64,000 nucleotides of DNA from an uncultured Hyphomicrobiales bacterium (GCA_903824185.1 CAIJVU010000018.1:1-64000), one strand, 5' to 3'. Shown: positions 8,432 to 17,150, counted from the stretch's first letter. A program made the numbers and translations. The notes: a model not told the origin generated them from the letters alone.

Positions 8432-9447
8432 GGCTGGCCTCCATACAAGAAGCAGCTGACATCGCGGCCCTCGCCTTGCGCAATGGGGACGGGTTCATAT
8501 CTGTCACATACGCCCTTGATGGCCTCCGCACAGCGGGGGTGGAAAGGGCATCCTTTGGGACGTGCGAACGGATGGGGGATCGAGCCTTCCAAGGTCGCCA
8601 ATTTGGTGCGCGGCTTGGCGGTAATGCTCGGGATCGAGCGCAACAGCGCTTTGGTATAGGGATGTTTGGGATCGTAAAAAATCGCATCCACCGGCCCGCG
8701 CTCCACCGCACGTCCCAGATACATCACCACGACATCATCGGCCATTTCCGCAATGACTCCCATGTCATGGGTGATGAGGATCACCGACAGCGCGCGCTCT
8801 TTCTGGATGGTTTGCAAGAGATTGAGCACTTGCGCTTGCGTGGTCACATCAAGGGCGGTTGTCGGCTCGTCGGCAATCAGCACATGTGGATCGCAGGCCA
8901 GCGCCATGGCAATCATCACGCGCTGGCGCAGACCGCCCGACAGCTGGAACGGATAATCATCAATGCGGCGTTCGGGCTTGGGCACGCCCACCATGCCCAA
9001 CAAATCGATGGCGCGTTGGCGCGCGCCCTCTTCGCCCAGCGCCGTATGCAACAAAATCGATTCCATGATCTGGTTGCCGACCGTGTAATAATGGCTGAAC
9101 GAGGCCATCGGCTCTTGGAACACCAAGGCGATTTCCTTGCCGCGGATGGCGCGCATCTCCGACCCTTCCAGCGGCAGGGTCAAAAGATCGGTCTGATAGG
9201 GCGTGCCGTCTTCAGCCTGACGCGTCAGCCAGATCTCGCCCCCCTCGATCCGGCCCGGACGATCGACAATGCCTAATATGGTGCGGGCGGTGATGCTTTT
9301 GCCGCAACCGCTTTCTCCCACAATGCCCAAGGTGCGGCCTGCATGGATGTCAAAGCTCACGCCATCGACAGCCTTCACCACACCGTCATCCAGCGCGAAA
9401 TAGGTTTTGAGATTTTTAACCGACAATAAAGGCTGGGATGTTGTCAT
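8428..9447 (-). CDS. Oligopeptide-type ABC transporter ATPase (OppD/DppD-like)
   Basis: First of the two paired ATPases, 339 residues from ATG 9447. It contains Walker [18 protein letters not shown]-loop [17 protein letters not shown], signature [19 protein letters not shown] and Walker [14 protein letters not shown] followed by the H-loop ILITHDMGV. The C-terminus [27 protein letters not shown] is the cysteine-containing oligopeptide-transporter extension. ATG 9447 was preferred over the longer frame to 9507 because it sits 4 bp after the stop of the permease gene and begins right before [11 protein letters not shown], the normal N-terminus of the domain. Confidence 0.92.
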   Translation of the reverse strand: MTTSQPLLSVKNLKTYFALDDGVVKAVDGVSFDIHAGRTLGIVGESGCGKSITARTILGIVDRPGRIEGGEIWLTRQAEDGTPYQTDLLTLPLEGSEMRAIRGKEIALVFQEPMASFSHYYTVGNQIMESILLHTALGEEGARQRAIDLLGMVGVPKPERRIDDYPFQLSGGLRQRVMIAMALACDPHVLIADEPTTALDVTTQAQVLNLLQTIQKERALSVILITHDMGVIAEMADDVVVMYLGRAVERGPVDAIFYDPKHPYTKALLRSIPSITAKPRTKLATLEGSIPHPFARPKGCPFHPRCAEAIKGVCDRYEPVPIAQGEGRDVSCFLYGGQP

Positions 9448-9451
9448 GAGA

Positions 9452-10561
9452 TCAACCATAAGGATCGGCGGCATCGCGCAGGCCGTCGCCAAGGAAATTG
9501 AAGGCAAGAATGATGATGATCACCGGCACGGCGGCGGCCAACAGCCATGGTGCCAAAGCCAGTGTTTCGATATTTTGGGCGTCTTGCAGCAAGATCCCCC
9601 AGCTGATCGCGGGCGGGCGCAGCCCCAGACCCAAAAAGGACAGCGAGGTTTCGCTGATGATCATCGCGGGCAAAGCCAGCGAGGTTGCGGCGATGATATG
9701 GCTTAGAAACGAGGGCAGCATGTGATGGAAAATAATCCGGAACTGGCTGGCACCCGCAAGCTCTGCGGCGGCAATGAAATCCTCGTTGCGTAAAGCCAGA
9801 AACTTGCCGCGCACCACACGCGCCAGATCCGTCCAGCCGAGAAAGGAAATGATGATGGTGATGGCCAGATAGACCTGGATCACCGTCCATGTATTGGGGA
9901 GGGCGGCGGCCAATCCCATCCAGAGCGGAATGGTGGGCATCGAGCGCAAGATTTCAATCAGGCGCTGGATCATCATATCGACCACGCCGCCATAAACGGC
10001 CGAGAGACCGCCCAGCAAAACCCCCAGAAACAGGCTGACCGTGACCCCCGCCAGACCGATGGTCAGCGAAATGCGCGTGGCCACCATGATCCGCGACCAC
10101 AGATCACGCCCCACCAGATCGGTGCCGAGCAGGAAAATTCCGTCTTCGGGTTGGGCATTTTTGAGGCCGAGCAGATGGGTCGAGCTTGGGATCAGCCCAA
10201 AGAGATTGTAGCGATAGCCTTCCGCAAACACATCGAGATAGACTTTGCGGTCGGGATCGATCTGGTAGCTGAGTTTGAAGGTGCGCAAATCGCGTTTTTG
10301 CGTCAATCCATGCACATAGGGTTTGAACGCGCCGTCATCGAAAAAATGGATTGTTTGCGGCGGAATATGGCTGCGCCGGCTGTCGGTCGCATGCGGATCC
10401 GCATAGGCAAAGAAATCGGCAAACAGCACGATGATATAAAAAGCAATGACGATCAGGCCGGACAGGACGGCCAACTTGTGTTTGCGAAACCGCCACCATG
10501 TCAGCTGCCATTGGGTGGCAACTGCAAATTGTTCTTCGCGGCTTGTTTGATCTGTGCTCAT
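9452..10561 (-). CDS. Oligopeptide-type ABC transporter permease (OppC-like) with large periplasmic insertion
   Basis: 369-residue inner-membrane subunit. After the first helix (LAVLSGLIVIAFYIIVLFADFF) comes an unusually long hydrophilic segment of roughly 90 residues (from ADPHATDSRRSHIPP to LLGLKNAQPEDG) before the conserved LLGTDLVGRDLWSRI, which opens the permease core in OppC/DppC proteins. Such long loops occur in a subset of these permeases, YejE being one with an extended N-terminus. The ATPase-coupling EAA loop reads as LARVVRGKFLALRNEDFIAAAELAGASQFRI. ATG 10561, 8 bp after the upstream permease stop, is the chosen start; the frame is open to 10600. Confidence 0.9.
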   Translation of the reverse strand: MSTDQTSREEQFAVATQWQLTWWRFRKHKLAVLSGLIVIAFYIIVLFADFFAYADPHATDSRRSHIPPQTIHFFDDGAFKPYVHGLTQKRDLRTFKLSYQIDPDRKVYLDVFAEGYRYNLFGLIPSSTHLLGLKNAQPEDGIFLLGTDLVGRDLWSRIMVATRISLTIGLAGVTVSLFLGVLLGGLSAVYGGVVDMMIQRLIEILRSMPTIPLWMGLAAALPNTWTVIQVYLAITIIISFLGWTDLARVVRGKFLALRNEDFIAAAELAGASQFRIIFHHMLPSFLSHIIAATSLALPAMIISETSLSFLGLGLRPPAISWGILLQDAQNIETLALAPWLLAAAVPVIIIILAFNFLGDGLRDAADPYG

Positions 10562-10568
10562 CGAAACC

Positions 10569-11558
10569 TCAATCAAGCTCGTGGCGGATACGCGGATCAA
10601 CCCACATCAGAACGAGATCCGAAATGAAGGTGCCGATCACGGTCATCACGCCCAGCAACAACACAATCGTGCCCGCCAAAAACATGTCTTGGGCAATCAG
10701 CGCTTTGAGCAGCAAGGGCCCGACGGTGGGCAGGCTCAGCACCAGCGAAATGATAATGGAGCCCGACACCAGATAGGGGAAGAGATAGGCAATGGTGCTG
10801 GCAAAGGGATTGAGGGCGGCGCGCACCGGATATTTCATAATCACCCGCCATTCCGGCAGGCCTTTGGCGCGCGCGGTGATCACATAGGGCTTGCGCAATT
10901 CATCAAGCAGATTGGCGCGCATGATACGGATCAATTGCGCGGTGCCGGCCAAAGCGAGAATGACGGCGGGCAAAGGCAGATGTTTGATGAGATCCCAGGC
11001 CTTCGCCAAACTCCAGGGCGCCAGATCGAATTCGCTGGAAAACAGGCCGCCGACATTGGCGCCAAACAACACAAAGGCAAAATACATAATCACCAGCGCC
11101 AGCAGAAAATTCGGCACCGCAAGGCCGATAAAGCTGATGGTGGTCAGAATATAATCCATCACGGAATATTGCCGCACCGCCGAATAAATCCCCAAAGGCA
11201 GCGCAATGCCCCATGTCAGGATGAGGGCGGCGAGGGACAAAGCAACGGTTAGCCACAAACGGTCACCGATCACTTCCGCAACAGGCCGGTGCCATTCCAT
11301 CGATTCCCCGAAATCGCCCACTAATACGCGCGACATCCATTTGACATATTGGACATAGATCGGCTGATCGAGGCCATAGAGAATGCGCAGGCCTCTGGCC
11401 TCTTCGGCGGAGACCGAACTGCCTGACGCCGACAGATTGGCGATATAGGCGTCGACAAAATCACCGGGCGGGGCCTGAATGATGATGAAAGACAAAACGG
11501 AAATCGCCGCCATGGTGATGACAGCCAGAACCGCACGTCTTGCAATATAGGCCAGCAT
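10569..11558 (-). CDS. Oligopeptide-type ABC transporter permease (OppB-like)
   Basis: 329-residue permease with about six helices, starting MLAYIARRAVLAVITMAAISVLSFIII, a canonical OppB/DppB N-terminus. The region IQAPPGDFVDAY matches the conserved P-GDP-type motif that follows helix 1. The EAA loop is seen in IMRANLLDELRKPYVITARAKGLPEWRVIMKYPVRAALNP. The C-terminus LVLMWVDPRIRHELD is the usual ending of this subunit. The gene lies 83 bp downstream of the binding-protein gene and just before the second permease. Confidence 0.92.
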   Translation of the reverse strand: MLAYIARRAVLAVITMAAISVLSFIIIQAPPGDFVDAYIANLSASGSSVSAEEARGLRILYGLDQPIYVQYVKWMSRVLVGDFGESMEWHRPVAEVIGDRLWLTVALSLAALILTWGIALPLGIYSAVRQYSVMDYILTTISFIGLAVPNFLLALVIMYFAFVLFGANVGGLFSSEFDLAPWSLAKAWDLIKHLPLPAVILALAGTAQLIRIMRANLLDELRKPYVITARAKGLPEWRVIMKYPVRAALNPFASTIAYLFPYLVSGSIIISLVLSLPTVGPLLLKALIAQDMFLAGTIVLLLGVMTVIGTFISDLVLMWVDPRIRHELD

Positions 11559-11641
11559 GGATGGATCACTCCGTCTTGATCAGAAAAAAAGGAACGGCCT
11601 GACAGATCAGCTCTGGCAGGCCGTGTCCCGTAGTTCAGGCT

Positions 11642-13684
11642 TTATTGCTTATAGAACCACGTCTCGGGATGCGAGCTCGAGGGTGTCCGGCAATGCTGGG
11701 CGATGCAGGAGCGGGAAGGGATATTGCCGAGCTTGTTGGAGACAAGACGCACCCCGAACTGCGCTGGTGATTCACCCACCGTGCCGATCATATATTGCTG
11801 GTCGACAAGGATCTTCCAGATGTCTTGGGCGATCTTGTCGCGGCCTGCCTCGGTCTTTTCGGCAGAAGCCGAACGGAACAGTTCAAGCGCTTTCAGCAGA
11901 TTGGGATCGGTCGGCGCGCGGCCATTCGCCCCGTTGGAGGAGAACCAAGTTGCAAATTCCGGTCCCACATAGGCTTCGGTCGGATCAACCGGCAAAGCAT
12001 GACGGGGGAACAGATAGAGCAATTCGGTGCCGCCATTGGTCCAGATCATGATCTGGTGCTCGTTGTTGCGGGTGCGGGTGGTGGCCAAAGTGCGTTCCAT
12101 TTCACGCACATCGGCTTGGATCCCGATCTTGCGCCATTGTTCGGCAATCATTTCGCCTTGTTGCGGCCAAGGCAGCAAGGCTTTGACGGCCTGAATCTGG
12201 ATGCGCAAGCGTTCGCCATTGTCGGTGCGCACGCGATAGCCATCGCTGTCTTTCTTGGTCAGGCCGATGCTGTCGAGCAATTGATTGGCTTTCGCGAGAT
12301 CAAGCACGGACCATTTCTCACGATATTCCTTGCCGGGACTTTGCGGCATCTGCACCGAGGGTGCGACGGAACCGGGCGTGCCGATACCGAGCCAGAAGGT
12401 CTCGTTCAATTGCTTGCGGTCAATCCCCATCGACAAAGCGCGGCGGAAATCGGCATTGGTCAGCCATTTGGCGATTTCAGGATCGGCTTTGTAAGACTGG
12501 TTGATGAAGAGCGTGGTATCGCTGCCATGCAGGGCCAGATCGAGATGGACCTTGTAGCCCCCCTTTTGCTGGTTATCGAGCACGACCGGCAATTTGCTGA
12601 GGCTGATATGGCGCTCCTGCATGTCATAATTGCCGCCGATGGCGCGCAGATTGATGACTTCCGAATCTTCCGCCAGCGTCAAAACCACTTTGTCGATATA
12701 GGGCAATTGATTGCCCGCTGTATCAACCGCCCAGTAATAGGGGTTGCGTTCCAGCACCCAAGTCGGGGTGTTGATCGGATTGGTGGTCTTCCAGGGGCCG
12801 ATGGTGGGCAAAGCGGTATTCAGCGTCCAGTCCTTTTTGAAGTGAAGCATCTTCACCCAATTTTCGAACCCTTCGGCTTTGGCTTTTTCATTGACGGCCT
12901 GCTCGGAAGAATATTTCGGCAGGAATTGTTTCAGGTAATGCTTGGGTGCATAAGCGCCATAGGTGGTGCCTTGCGATTGGCGCACGGATTGTCCGCCCCC
13001 GATCAGCGTATCGCCTGCCAAAAAGTCAATGAACAGGAAATGCGGATTTTCAAACTGGAATTCAACCGTGGTGTCGTCAATCTTCACCACTTTGCCCGGC
13101 TTGCCACCCGGTGACATATCGGCAATCGGCGCCGAAACGATGTCTTTGTTGGAATAGAGATCTTCGAACCAGAAGACGAAATCATCAGCGGTAAAGGGCG
13201 CGCCGTCTGACCACCGCATGCCTTTGCGCAAATTCACGCGAATGGTTTTGCCGTCCGCACTTTGCTCCCATGATTTGGCAGCGCTTGGCACAATCTTGGT
13301 GCCGGTCGGATCCCAGAACAATAATTTGTCGGAGGCATTCAAACGGTTGCCGTTTTCCCAGTCGCCCGGTCCCAAAAAGCCGCGACGCCATGTGCCGCCA
13401 TATTTGCCGACTTCCGCCAAAGGCTTGAGCACCATCGGCTCGCTTGGCAGGCGGTCTTTGACAGCGGGTAATTTGCCGTCTTTCACAAGCGCTGCGAGGT
13501 CAGGCGATTCTTGAAAAGCCTTGGGCCATTTGCTGGCATCAGAAATAATTTCCGGCCCTTCGAGTTTGCCGACCAGTCCCGATGCGGCCAGATTGGCGGA
13601 TGGTTGCTGGGCTTGGGCTGTCAAGGCGCCTGCCAGTCCCATCACCACCGACGTCGCCATGCCAAGCCAAAATGCTTTTTTCAT
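11642..13684 (-). CDS. Periplasmic solute-binding protein, family 5 (large OppA-like)
   Basis: 680-residue extracytoplasmic binding protein that delivers substrate to the permeases encoded downstream. The N-terminus has a Sec signal peptide (MKKAFWLGMATSVVMGLAGALTAQA, likely cut after AQA). The family-5 pattern is visible in VPSAAKSWEQSADGKTIRVNLRKGMRWSDGAPFTADDFVFW and in FRRALSMGIDRKQLNETFW. It is longer than E. coli OppA (about 540), like proteins of the 600-plus-residue branch whose ligands are often not peptides. No lipoprotein cysteine follows the signal. Hydratase-like and RraA-like enzymes nearby hint that the ligand could be an organic acid rather than a peptide. Confidence 0.9.
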   Translation of the reverse strand: MKKAFWLGMATSVVMGLAGALTAQAQQPSANLAASGLVGKLEGPEIISDASKWPKAFQESPDLAALVKDGKLPAVKDRLPSEPMVLKPLAEVGKYGGTWRRGFLGPGDWENGNRLNASDKLLFWDPTGTKIVPSAAKSWEQSADGKTIRVNLRKGMRWSDGAPFTADDFVFWFEDLYSNKDIVSAPIADMSPGGKPGKVVKIDDTTVEFQFENPHFLFIDFLAGDTLIGGGQSVRQSQGTTYGAYAPKHYLKQFLPKYSSEQAVNEKAKAEGFENWVKMLHFKKDWTLNTALPTIGPWKTTNPINTPTWVLERNPYYWAVDTAGNQLPYIDKVVLTLAEDSEVINLRAIGGNYDMQERHISLSKLPVVLDNQQKGGYKVHLDLALHGSDTTLFINQSYKADPEIAKWLTNADFRRALSMGIDRKQLNETFWLGIGTPGSVAPSVQMPQSPGKEYREKWSVLDLAKANQLLDSIGLTKKDSDGYRVRTDNGERLRIQIQAVKALLPWPQQGEMIAEQWRKIGIQADVREMERTLATTRTRNNEHQIMIWTNGGTELLYLFPRHALPVDPTEAYVGPEFATWFSSNGANGRAPTDPNLLKALELFRSASAEKTEAGRDKIAQDIWKILVDQQYMIGTVGESPAQFGVRLVSNKLGNIPSRSCIAQHCRTPSSSHPETWFYKQ

Positions 13685-13759
13685 GTCTTCCCCCTGTTGA
13701 GCGGCATCCTTGCAGGATCTTGTGTCCCAAGATGCGCCATTTTATCTTTTTACAATCAT

Positions 13760-13789
13760 ATTTTAGTGTGCTGTTGTTTGCGAGGTCAA
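13760..13789 (-). promoter_or_regulatory. Putative sigma-70 promoter of the oligopeptide-type ABC operon
   Basis: Reading leftward, TTGACC (13789-13784) and TAAAAT (13765-13760) are separated by 18 bp, a close match to a sigma-70 promoter. Transcription would begin near 13753, giving a leader of about 70 nt before the binding-protein ATG at 13684. The 223 bp region 13685-13907 also has to hold the rightward promoter of the RraA-like gene; no convincing boxes were found for that one. Confidence 0.5.
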
Positions 13790-13907
13790 CCGCTTTTGCA
13801 TAGTTGCCATGAATTATAAGCGTCTTTCTCGATGCAGCACTGACTTGCTTGCCCCCCTTGGGCATGCATGACTGATCACACCTGTTTCACGACCTAAGGA
13901 AAACATC

Positions 13908-14597
13908 ATGATCGAGGATCCGCCCGTCATCACACTCAAGCGTCACGTCCATCGCCCGAGTGCCGAACAATTGGCTGCATTCAAACATGTGCCGACCGGT
14001 TTTATCGCCGATGCGATGAATGGACGCGGGGCCATGGATGCACGCATCAAGCCGGTGATTGCCGGACAAGAGACGTTTTCCGGTGTCGCTTTGCCGGTGC
14101 ATGTCGGGCCCGCTGACAATCTCGGTGTGATGGCGGCGTTGCATCTGGGCAAAGCCGGTGATGTCGTGGTGGCGGCGGCTGATGGCTATCAGGCCACAGC
14201 GGTTGTCGGTGATATCGTGTTGGGCATGATGAAAAACAAAGGCCTGCATGGTTTTGTTACCGATGGCTGCGCGCGCGATCTGATCGGCATTGAAGAGATG
14301 GGTCTGCCCTGTTTCGCTTCGGGCATTACGCCCAACAGTCCTGTGAAAAATGGTCCGGCCACAGTGAATCTACCGATTGTGTGCGGTGGTGTTTCTGTCG
14401 ATGCGGGTGATATCGTCTGTGCGGATCGTGATGGTGTGGTGGTGGTGCCCTATGCGCAGATTGATGCCGTGCTGAAAGCCTTGGAAGACGTCAAGGCCGC
14501 CGAGGCCAAATTATTGCCGCGCGTCAAAGCGGGTCTGACACAGCCCGATTGGCTTGAGGCCTTCATGAACAGTTCGGCGGTGAAGTCACTGGATTAA
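13908..14597 (+). CDS. RraA-like protein (4-hydroxy-4-methyl-2-oxoglutarate aldolase / oxaloacetate decarboxylase family)
   Basis: 229-residue member of the RraA/MenG-like fold. Enzymes of this family cleave 4-carboxy-4-hydroxy-2-oxoacids by a divalent-metal retro-aldol reaction and often decarboxylate oxaloacetate. The active-site signature is DGCARD, with Arg123-Asp124 in this protein, preceded by the glycine-rich ADNLGVMAALHLGKAGDVVV. The catabolic form differs from RNase E inhibitor RraA by its longer ends, including an N-terminal extension as seen here. It is divergent from the oligopeptide-type ABC operon, which also encodes a keto-acid hydratase, so aldol cleavage of a hydroxylated 2-oxoacid is a plausible final step (inference). 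An AAGGAAA ribosome site precedes the ATG. Confidence 0.85.
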   Translation: MIEDPPVITLKRHVHRPSAEQLAAFKHVPTGFIADAMNGRGAMDARIKPVIAGQETFSGVALPVHVGPADNLGVMAALHLGKAGDVVVAAADGYQATAVVGDIVLGMMKNKGLHGFVTDGCARDLIGIEEMGLPCFASGITPNSPVKNGPATVNLPIVCGGVSVDAGDIVCADRDGVVVVPYAQIDAVLKALEDVKAAEAKLLPRVKAGLTQPDWLEAFMNSSAVKSLD

Positions 14598-14604
14598 AAA
14601 ATCT

Positions 14605-14632
14605 GTGCCGCGCTCTGCACTGATCGCGGCAC
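14605..14632. other. Perfect inverted repeat after the RraA-like gene
   Basis: GTGCCGCG (14605-14612) and CGCGGCAC (14625-14632) form an 8 bp GC-rich stem with a 12 nt loop, starting 8 bp after the stop codon. There is no T-run on the + strand, but an A-run precedes it. It would therefore be a better intrinsic terminator for leftward transcripts coming from the repeat region than for the RraA-like gene. Confidence 0.4.
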
Positions 14633-14682
14633 GATACGGCATGGATTTTCTTCCCGCGTCATTGCCAGCGCTGTTATTTTTT

Positions 14683-15345
14683 CTCCTCCGTCATTGCGAG
14701 CGCTCGCGCAGCGGGGCGCGAAGCAATCCAGAAAAAACAACGTGCTTTAATGATATGAAATCAAAGCATGGATTGCCACGCGGCTGGTCGCCGCTCGCAA
14801 TGACGCAGGTTAAGCGGTGTGGTTTTAATGGTGTTACAAAAAGCATGGATTGCCGCATGACTTGCAATCGCTCGCAATGACGCTGATGAAAAGCATTGAT
14901 GTTGGTGGATTTCATCAAAGCGTGAATTAGTTTGCTATGCTATTTTTGCTCCACTTCTTTCCACCGTTTAATTTCCCGCTCGCTCTGTGTATTCTCCCCC
15001 GCGTCATTGCGAGGGCCCGCGCAGCGGGGCACGAAGCAATCCAGAAAAAACAACGCGGCCTATTGATCGAGCCTAAAGAGTGGATTGCCGCGCGGCTTGC
15101 AGCCGCTCGCAATGACGCGGGTTAAGCGATCTTGTTTTGAACACGTCACAACAAAGCATGGATTGCCACGCGGCTTACGCCGCTCGCAATGACGCTGATG
15201 AAAAGTATTGATGTTGATCGCTTTTCATCAAAGCGTTGATCGTTCTGCTTCTAGTTGTACCTCTGCCGCGCCATTGCCCGCACTCTGTGTATTCTCCCCC
15301 GCGTCATTGCGAGAGCCCGCGCAGCGGGGCGCGAAGCAATCCATG
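14683..15345. repeat. Cluster of CGTCATTGCGAG / AAGCAATCCA inverted repeats, duplicated unit
   Basis: The 897 bp between the RraA-like gene and the nitroreductase gene hold no supported gene. Three forward half-elements run CGTCATTGCGAG ... GCGCAGCGGGGC ... GAAGCAATCCA at 14689-14731, 15002-15043 and 15302-15342. Four inverted halves run GGATTGCC ... CGCTCGCAATGACG at 14770-14805, 14849-14882, 15082-15117 and 15160-15194. Flanking text is repeated too (TGTGTATTCTCCCCCGCG at 14986 and 15286; GATGAAAAG-ATTGATGTT at 14885 and 15195), so a unit of about 300 bp was duplicated in tandem, with a third, 3'-truncated copy. This type of dispersed palindromic element is familiar from other alphaproteobacterial genomes. 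Transcripts would fold into long stem-loops. Confidence 0.8.
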
Positions 15346-15494
15346 AACACCATGGCTGCATTGATTTTTGCCGCTTGCTGGCCTATAGAGAGCGGGACGG
15401 GTTTTACGCCGTATCCATCGCGTTTGACCTTCGGGTGCGTTCTTTGGAGCGGCCCGTTCCGGATCTTATTTTATAACCATTAAAGGAAGAGCTC

Positions 15495-16082
15495 ATGACC
15501 GCTCGCAAGGCTGATCATCCTGTTGCCGATTTCATTCTCAATCGCTGGTCTCCCCGTTCATTCACCGAGGCCACCATTTCCAAATCCGACCTCGAAACCT
15601 TGTTTGAAGCCGCGCGTTGGGCGCCATCCTCCTATAATTCGCAGCCATGGCGCTTTGTTTATGCGCTGCGCGGCGGCAAGGGCTGGGATGCATTGACAGG
15701 CCTTCTCAATCCCTTCAACCAGTCATGGGCCACCCATGCCTCGGCCATTGTGTTCTTGCTCTCCAAAAAGACCATGATGGTGCCCACCAGTCCCGATCCG
15801 ATCCCCTCACGCTCCCATTCGCTTGATGCAGGGGCTGCTTGGGCCATGTTGGCTTTGCAGGCGCAGATCAATGGCTGGGCGACCCATGCCATGGTGGGCC
15901 TTGATTTCGACAAGGCTGTCGAGGTCTTGCATGTACCCGAAGGCTATGCCGTCGAAATGGCTTTTGTGGTGGGTAAAACCGGCCCCAAAGAACAGCTGCC
16001 CGAAGCCTTGCAGGCGCGCGAAATGCAAAGCCCGCGTATGCCGGTCTCGGAATTTGCCTTTGAGGCACAGTTCAAGGCCTGA
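15495..16082 (+). CDS. Nitroreductase-family flavoprotein
   Basis: 195-residue FMN enzyme of the nitroreductase fold, normally a homodimer reducing nitro groups, quinones or enones with NAD(P)H. The FMN phosphate-binding arginines are in NRWSPRSFTE near residue 20, and the conserved APSSYNSQPWRFVYA lies near residue 45. SHSLDAGAAWAMLALQAQINGWATHAM matches the family's dimer-interface helix, and GKTGPKEQLPEAL sits near the C-terminus. A good AAAGGAAGAGCTC ribosome site precedes the ATG. The gene is monocistronic: a repeat block lies before it and an intrinsic terminator after it. Confidence 0.85.
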   Translation: MTARKADHPVADFILNRWSPRSFTEATISKSDLETLFEAARWAPSSYNSQPWRFVYALRGGKGWDALTGLLNPFNQSWATHASAIVFLLSKKTMMVPTSPDPIPSRSHSLDAGAAWAMLALQAQINGWATHAMVGLDFDKAVEVLHVPEGYAVEMAFVVGKTGPKEQLPEALQAREMQSPRMPVSEFAFEAQFKA

Positions 16083-16116
16083 TCCGTTTCAGGGTCTTGC
16101 TGTTGACCATTCGTCT

Positions 16117-16143
16117 TGAAGGGGGGCTCGTCCCCCCTTTTTT
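16117..16143 (+). terminator. Intrinsic terminator after the nitroreductase gene
   Basis: AAGGGGGG, a short CTCGT loop and CCCCCCTT form a very stable stem, followed directly by a run of seven T. It lies about 36 bp after the nitroreductase stop codon. Confidence 0.85.
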
Positions 16144-16229
16144 TATTTGAAATGCGCTTTAAACTCGACAGAGGCGTGCGGTCGATTTCAACCATCAACG
16201 ACCGCCAAAGAGCGAGGGCAGTGGGCATC

Positions 16230-16412
16230 ATGGAACGCGGCGAGCAATTCGCGCTGGCGCTGTCGGAGCTGTTTCCATGGCTGGTGGGGTTTTTGCTCGT
16301 GGTCCTGATCGTAGGTTTCATCGAGCGAATTTTTTCCGAAGAGCAGATGAAGCTTCTGGATTGGTTCTTGCTCTTTTTGGGACTGTCGATCGCTTTGTTT
16401 GCGCTGCGCTGA
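16230..16412 (+). CDS. Possible small two-helix membrane protein
   Basis: 60-residue frame from ATG 16230, not recognised as any family. It predicts two membrane helices, LFPWLVGFLLVVLIVGFI and LLDWFLLFLGLSIALFAL, joined by a charged loop ERIFSEEQMKL. This is a normal composition for a small inner-membrane protein. An in-frame ATG at 16152 would add 26 basic residues. The ribosome site is weak, and the gene sits just after the nitroreductase terminator, so a separate promoter would be needed. Confidence 0.35.
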   Translation: MERGEQFALALSELFPWLVGFLLVVLIVGFIERIFSEEQMKLLDWFLLFLGLSIALFALR

Positions 16413-16551
16413 CCCCTCCCTGCGGGCCGCCCCCATCCGCTCGGGCGGGTGGGGTTGGCGTGACGTCCCTTTCAAAAGACGCCGTCCTGATCCTGACTTT
16501 GATAAAAAGGCCCGATAGTGTAGAGGAGGCGCGCGGCATTTGATTTTCGCG

Positions 16552-16565
16552 GTCTAGATCTAGAC
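16552..16565. promoter_or_regulatory. Perfect 14 bp palindrome upstream of the IalB-like gene
   Basis: GTCTAGATCTAGAC is a fully symmetric 14 bp sequence 64 bp before the IalB-family start. Its position and symmetry suit a dimeric regulator's operator. No known consensus is assigned. The 216 bp gap 16413-16628 shows no other clear element. Confidence 0.3.
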
Positions 16566-16628
16566 GGGCTCGGGATAGAGCCGATTGGGTCAGGATAGAG
16601 GCTTTGTTTCGGGGTTTGAGGACTGGTT

Positions 16629-17150
16629 ATGACATTTTCTGTTCGGTTTTTTGCACTTTGTCTGATTGGGCTGGTCTCGTTTTTGGGCACATCACTAGAT
16701 GTAGCGGCTCAGTCTGCCTCCAAAACCCAGAGCATCCAGATGACCGAAACGGGCTGGCAGGTCATCTGCCGCGCCTTGGGACAGGACCGCACCAAGCTCG
16801 GCTGCTCCTTGTTGCACGAGACCTATTCCCAGCAAGACCGCGCGCGGGTCATGGCCATTGAAATCGTCAAAGGCGACAAGGCCCGCTCGCTGATTGTGAC
16901 GGTTCCTCAAGGGGTTAGCCTGAAAGAGGGCGTGGATTTTGCCATTGATGGGGCCAAACAGGCCCAGCTCTCTTATAGCCATTGCGCCAATAATAGTTGT
17001 TTTGCCGTCTATGAATTGACCGATGCCATGGTCAATGCTCTGAAAAAAGGCAAACTCTTGGAAATGACCTTTCAGGACTTGCAGTCCTCGCGGCTCAAAA
17101 CCGATATTCCTTTGACCGGATTTGCGGTGGCGCTGGCCAAAGCCGACTGA
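16629..17150 (+). CDS. Invasion-associated locus B (IalB) family protein
   Basis: 173-residue exported protein. The N-terminus is a Sec signal peptide (MTFSVRFFALCLIGLVSFLG ... DVAAQS, cleavage probably after VAA or AAQ). The mature part matches the IalB domain: QMTETGWQVICRALGQDRTKLGCSLLHETY, the central LIVTVPQGVSLKEGVDFAIDG, and the cysteine pair in SHCANNSCFAVYELTDAMVNALKKGK. IalB proteins are widespread in Hyphomicrobiales and related alphaproteobacteria; in Bartonella the protein aids erythrocyte invasion, while in free-living species its role is unclear and probably concerns the envelope. GAGG lies 7 bp before the ATG. Confidence 0.88.
   Translation: MTFSVRFFALCLIGLVSFLGTSLDVAAQSASKTQSIQMTETGWQVICRALGQDRTKLGCSLLHETYSQQDRARVMAIEIVKGDKARSLIVTVPQGVSLKEGVDFAIDGAKQAQLSYSHCANNSCFAVYELTDAMVNALKKGKLLEMTFQDLQSSRLKTDIPLTGFAVALAKAD

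Noticed and set aside
11795-13114. Open frame of 439 codons on the + strand opposite the family-5 binding protein
   Set aside because: Antisense to a clear gene; no ribosome site, no recognisable domain, composition of a shadow frame.
14683-15345. CRISPR array
   Set aside because: Repeats are inverted, imperfect and irregularly spaced, with no constant-length spacers and no cas genes.
14605-15483. Short open frames within the repeat block
   Set aside because: They are made of the CGTCATTGCGAG element read through in different frames (RVIARARAAG and similar) and have no conserved content.
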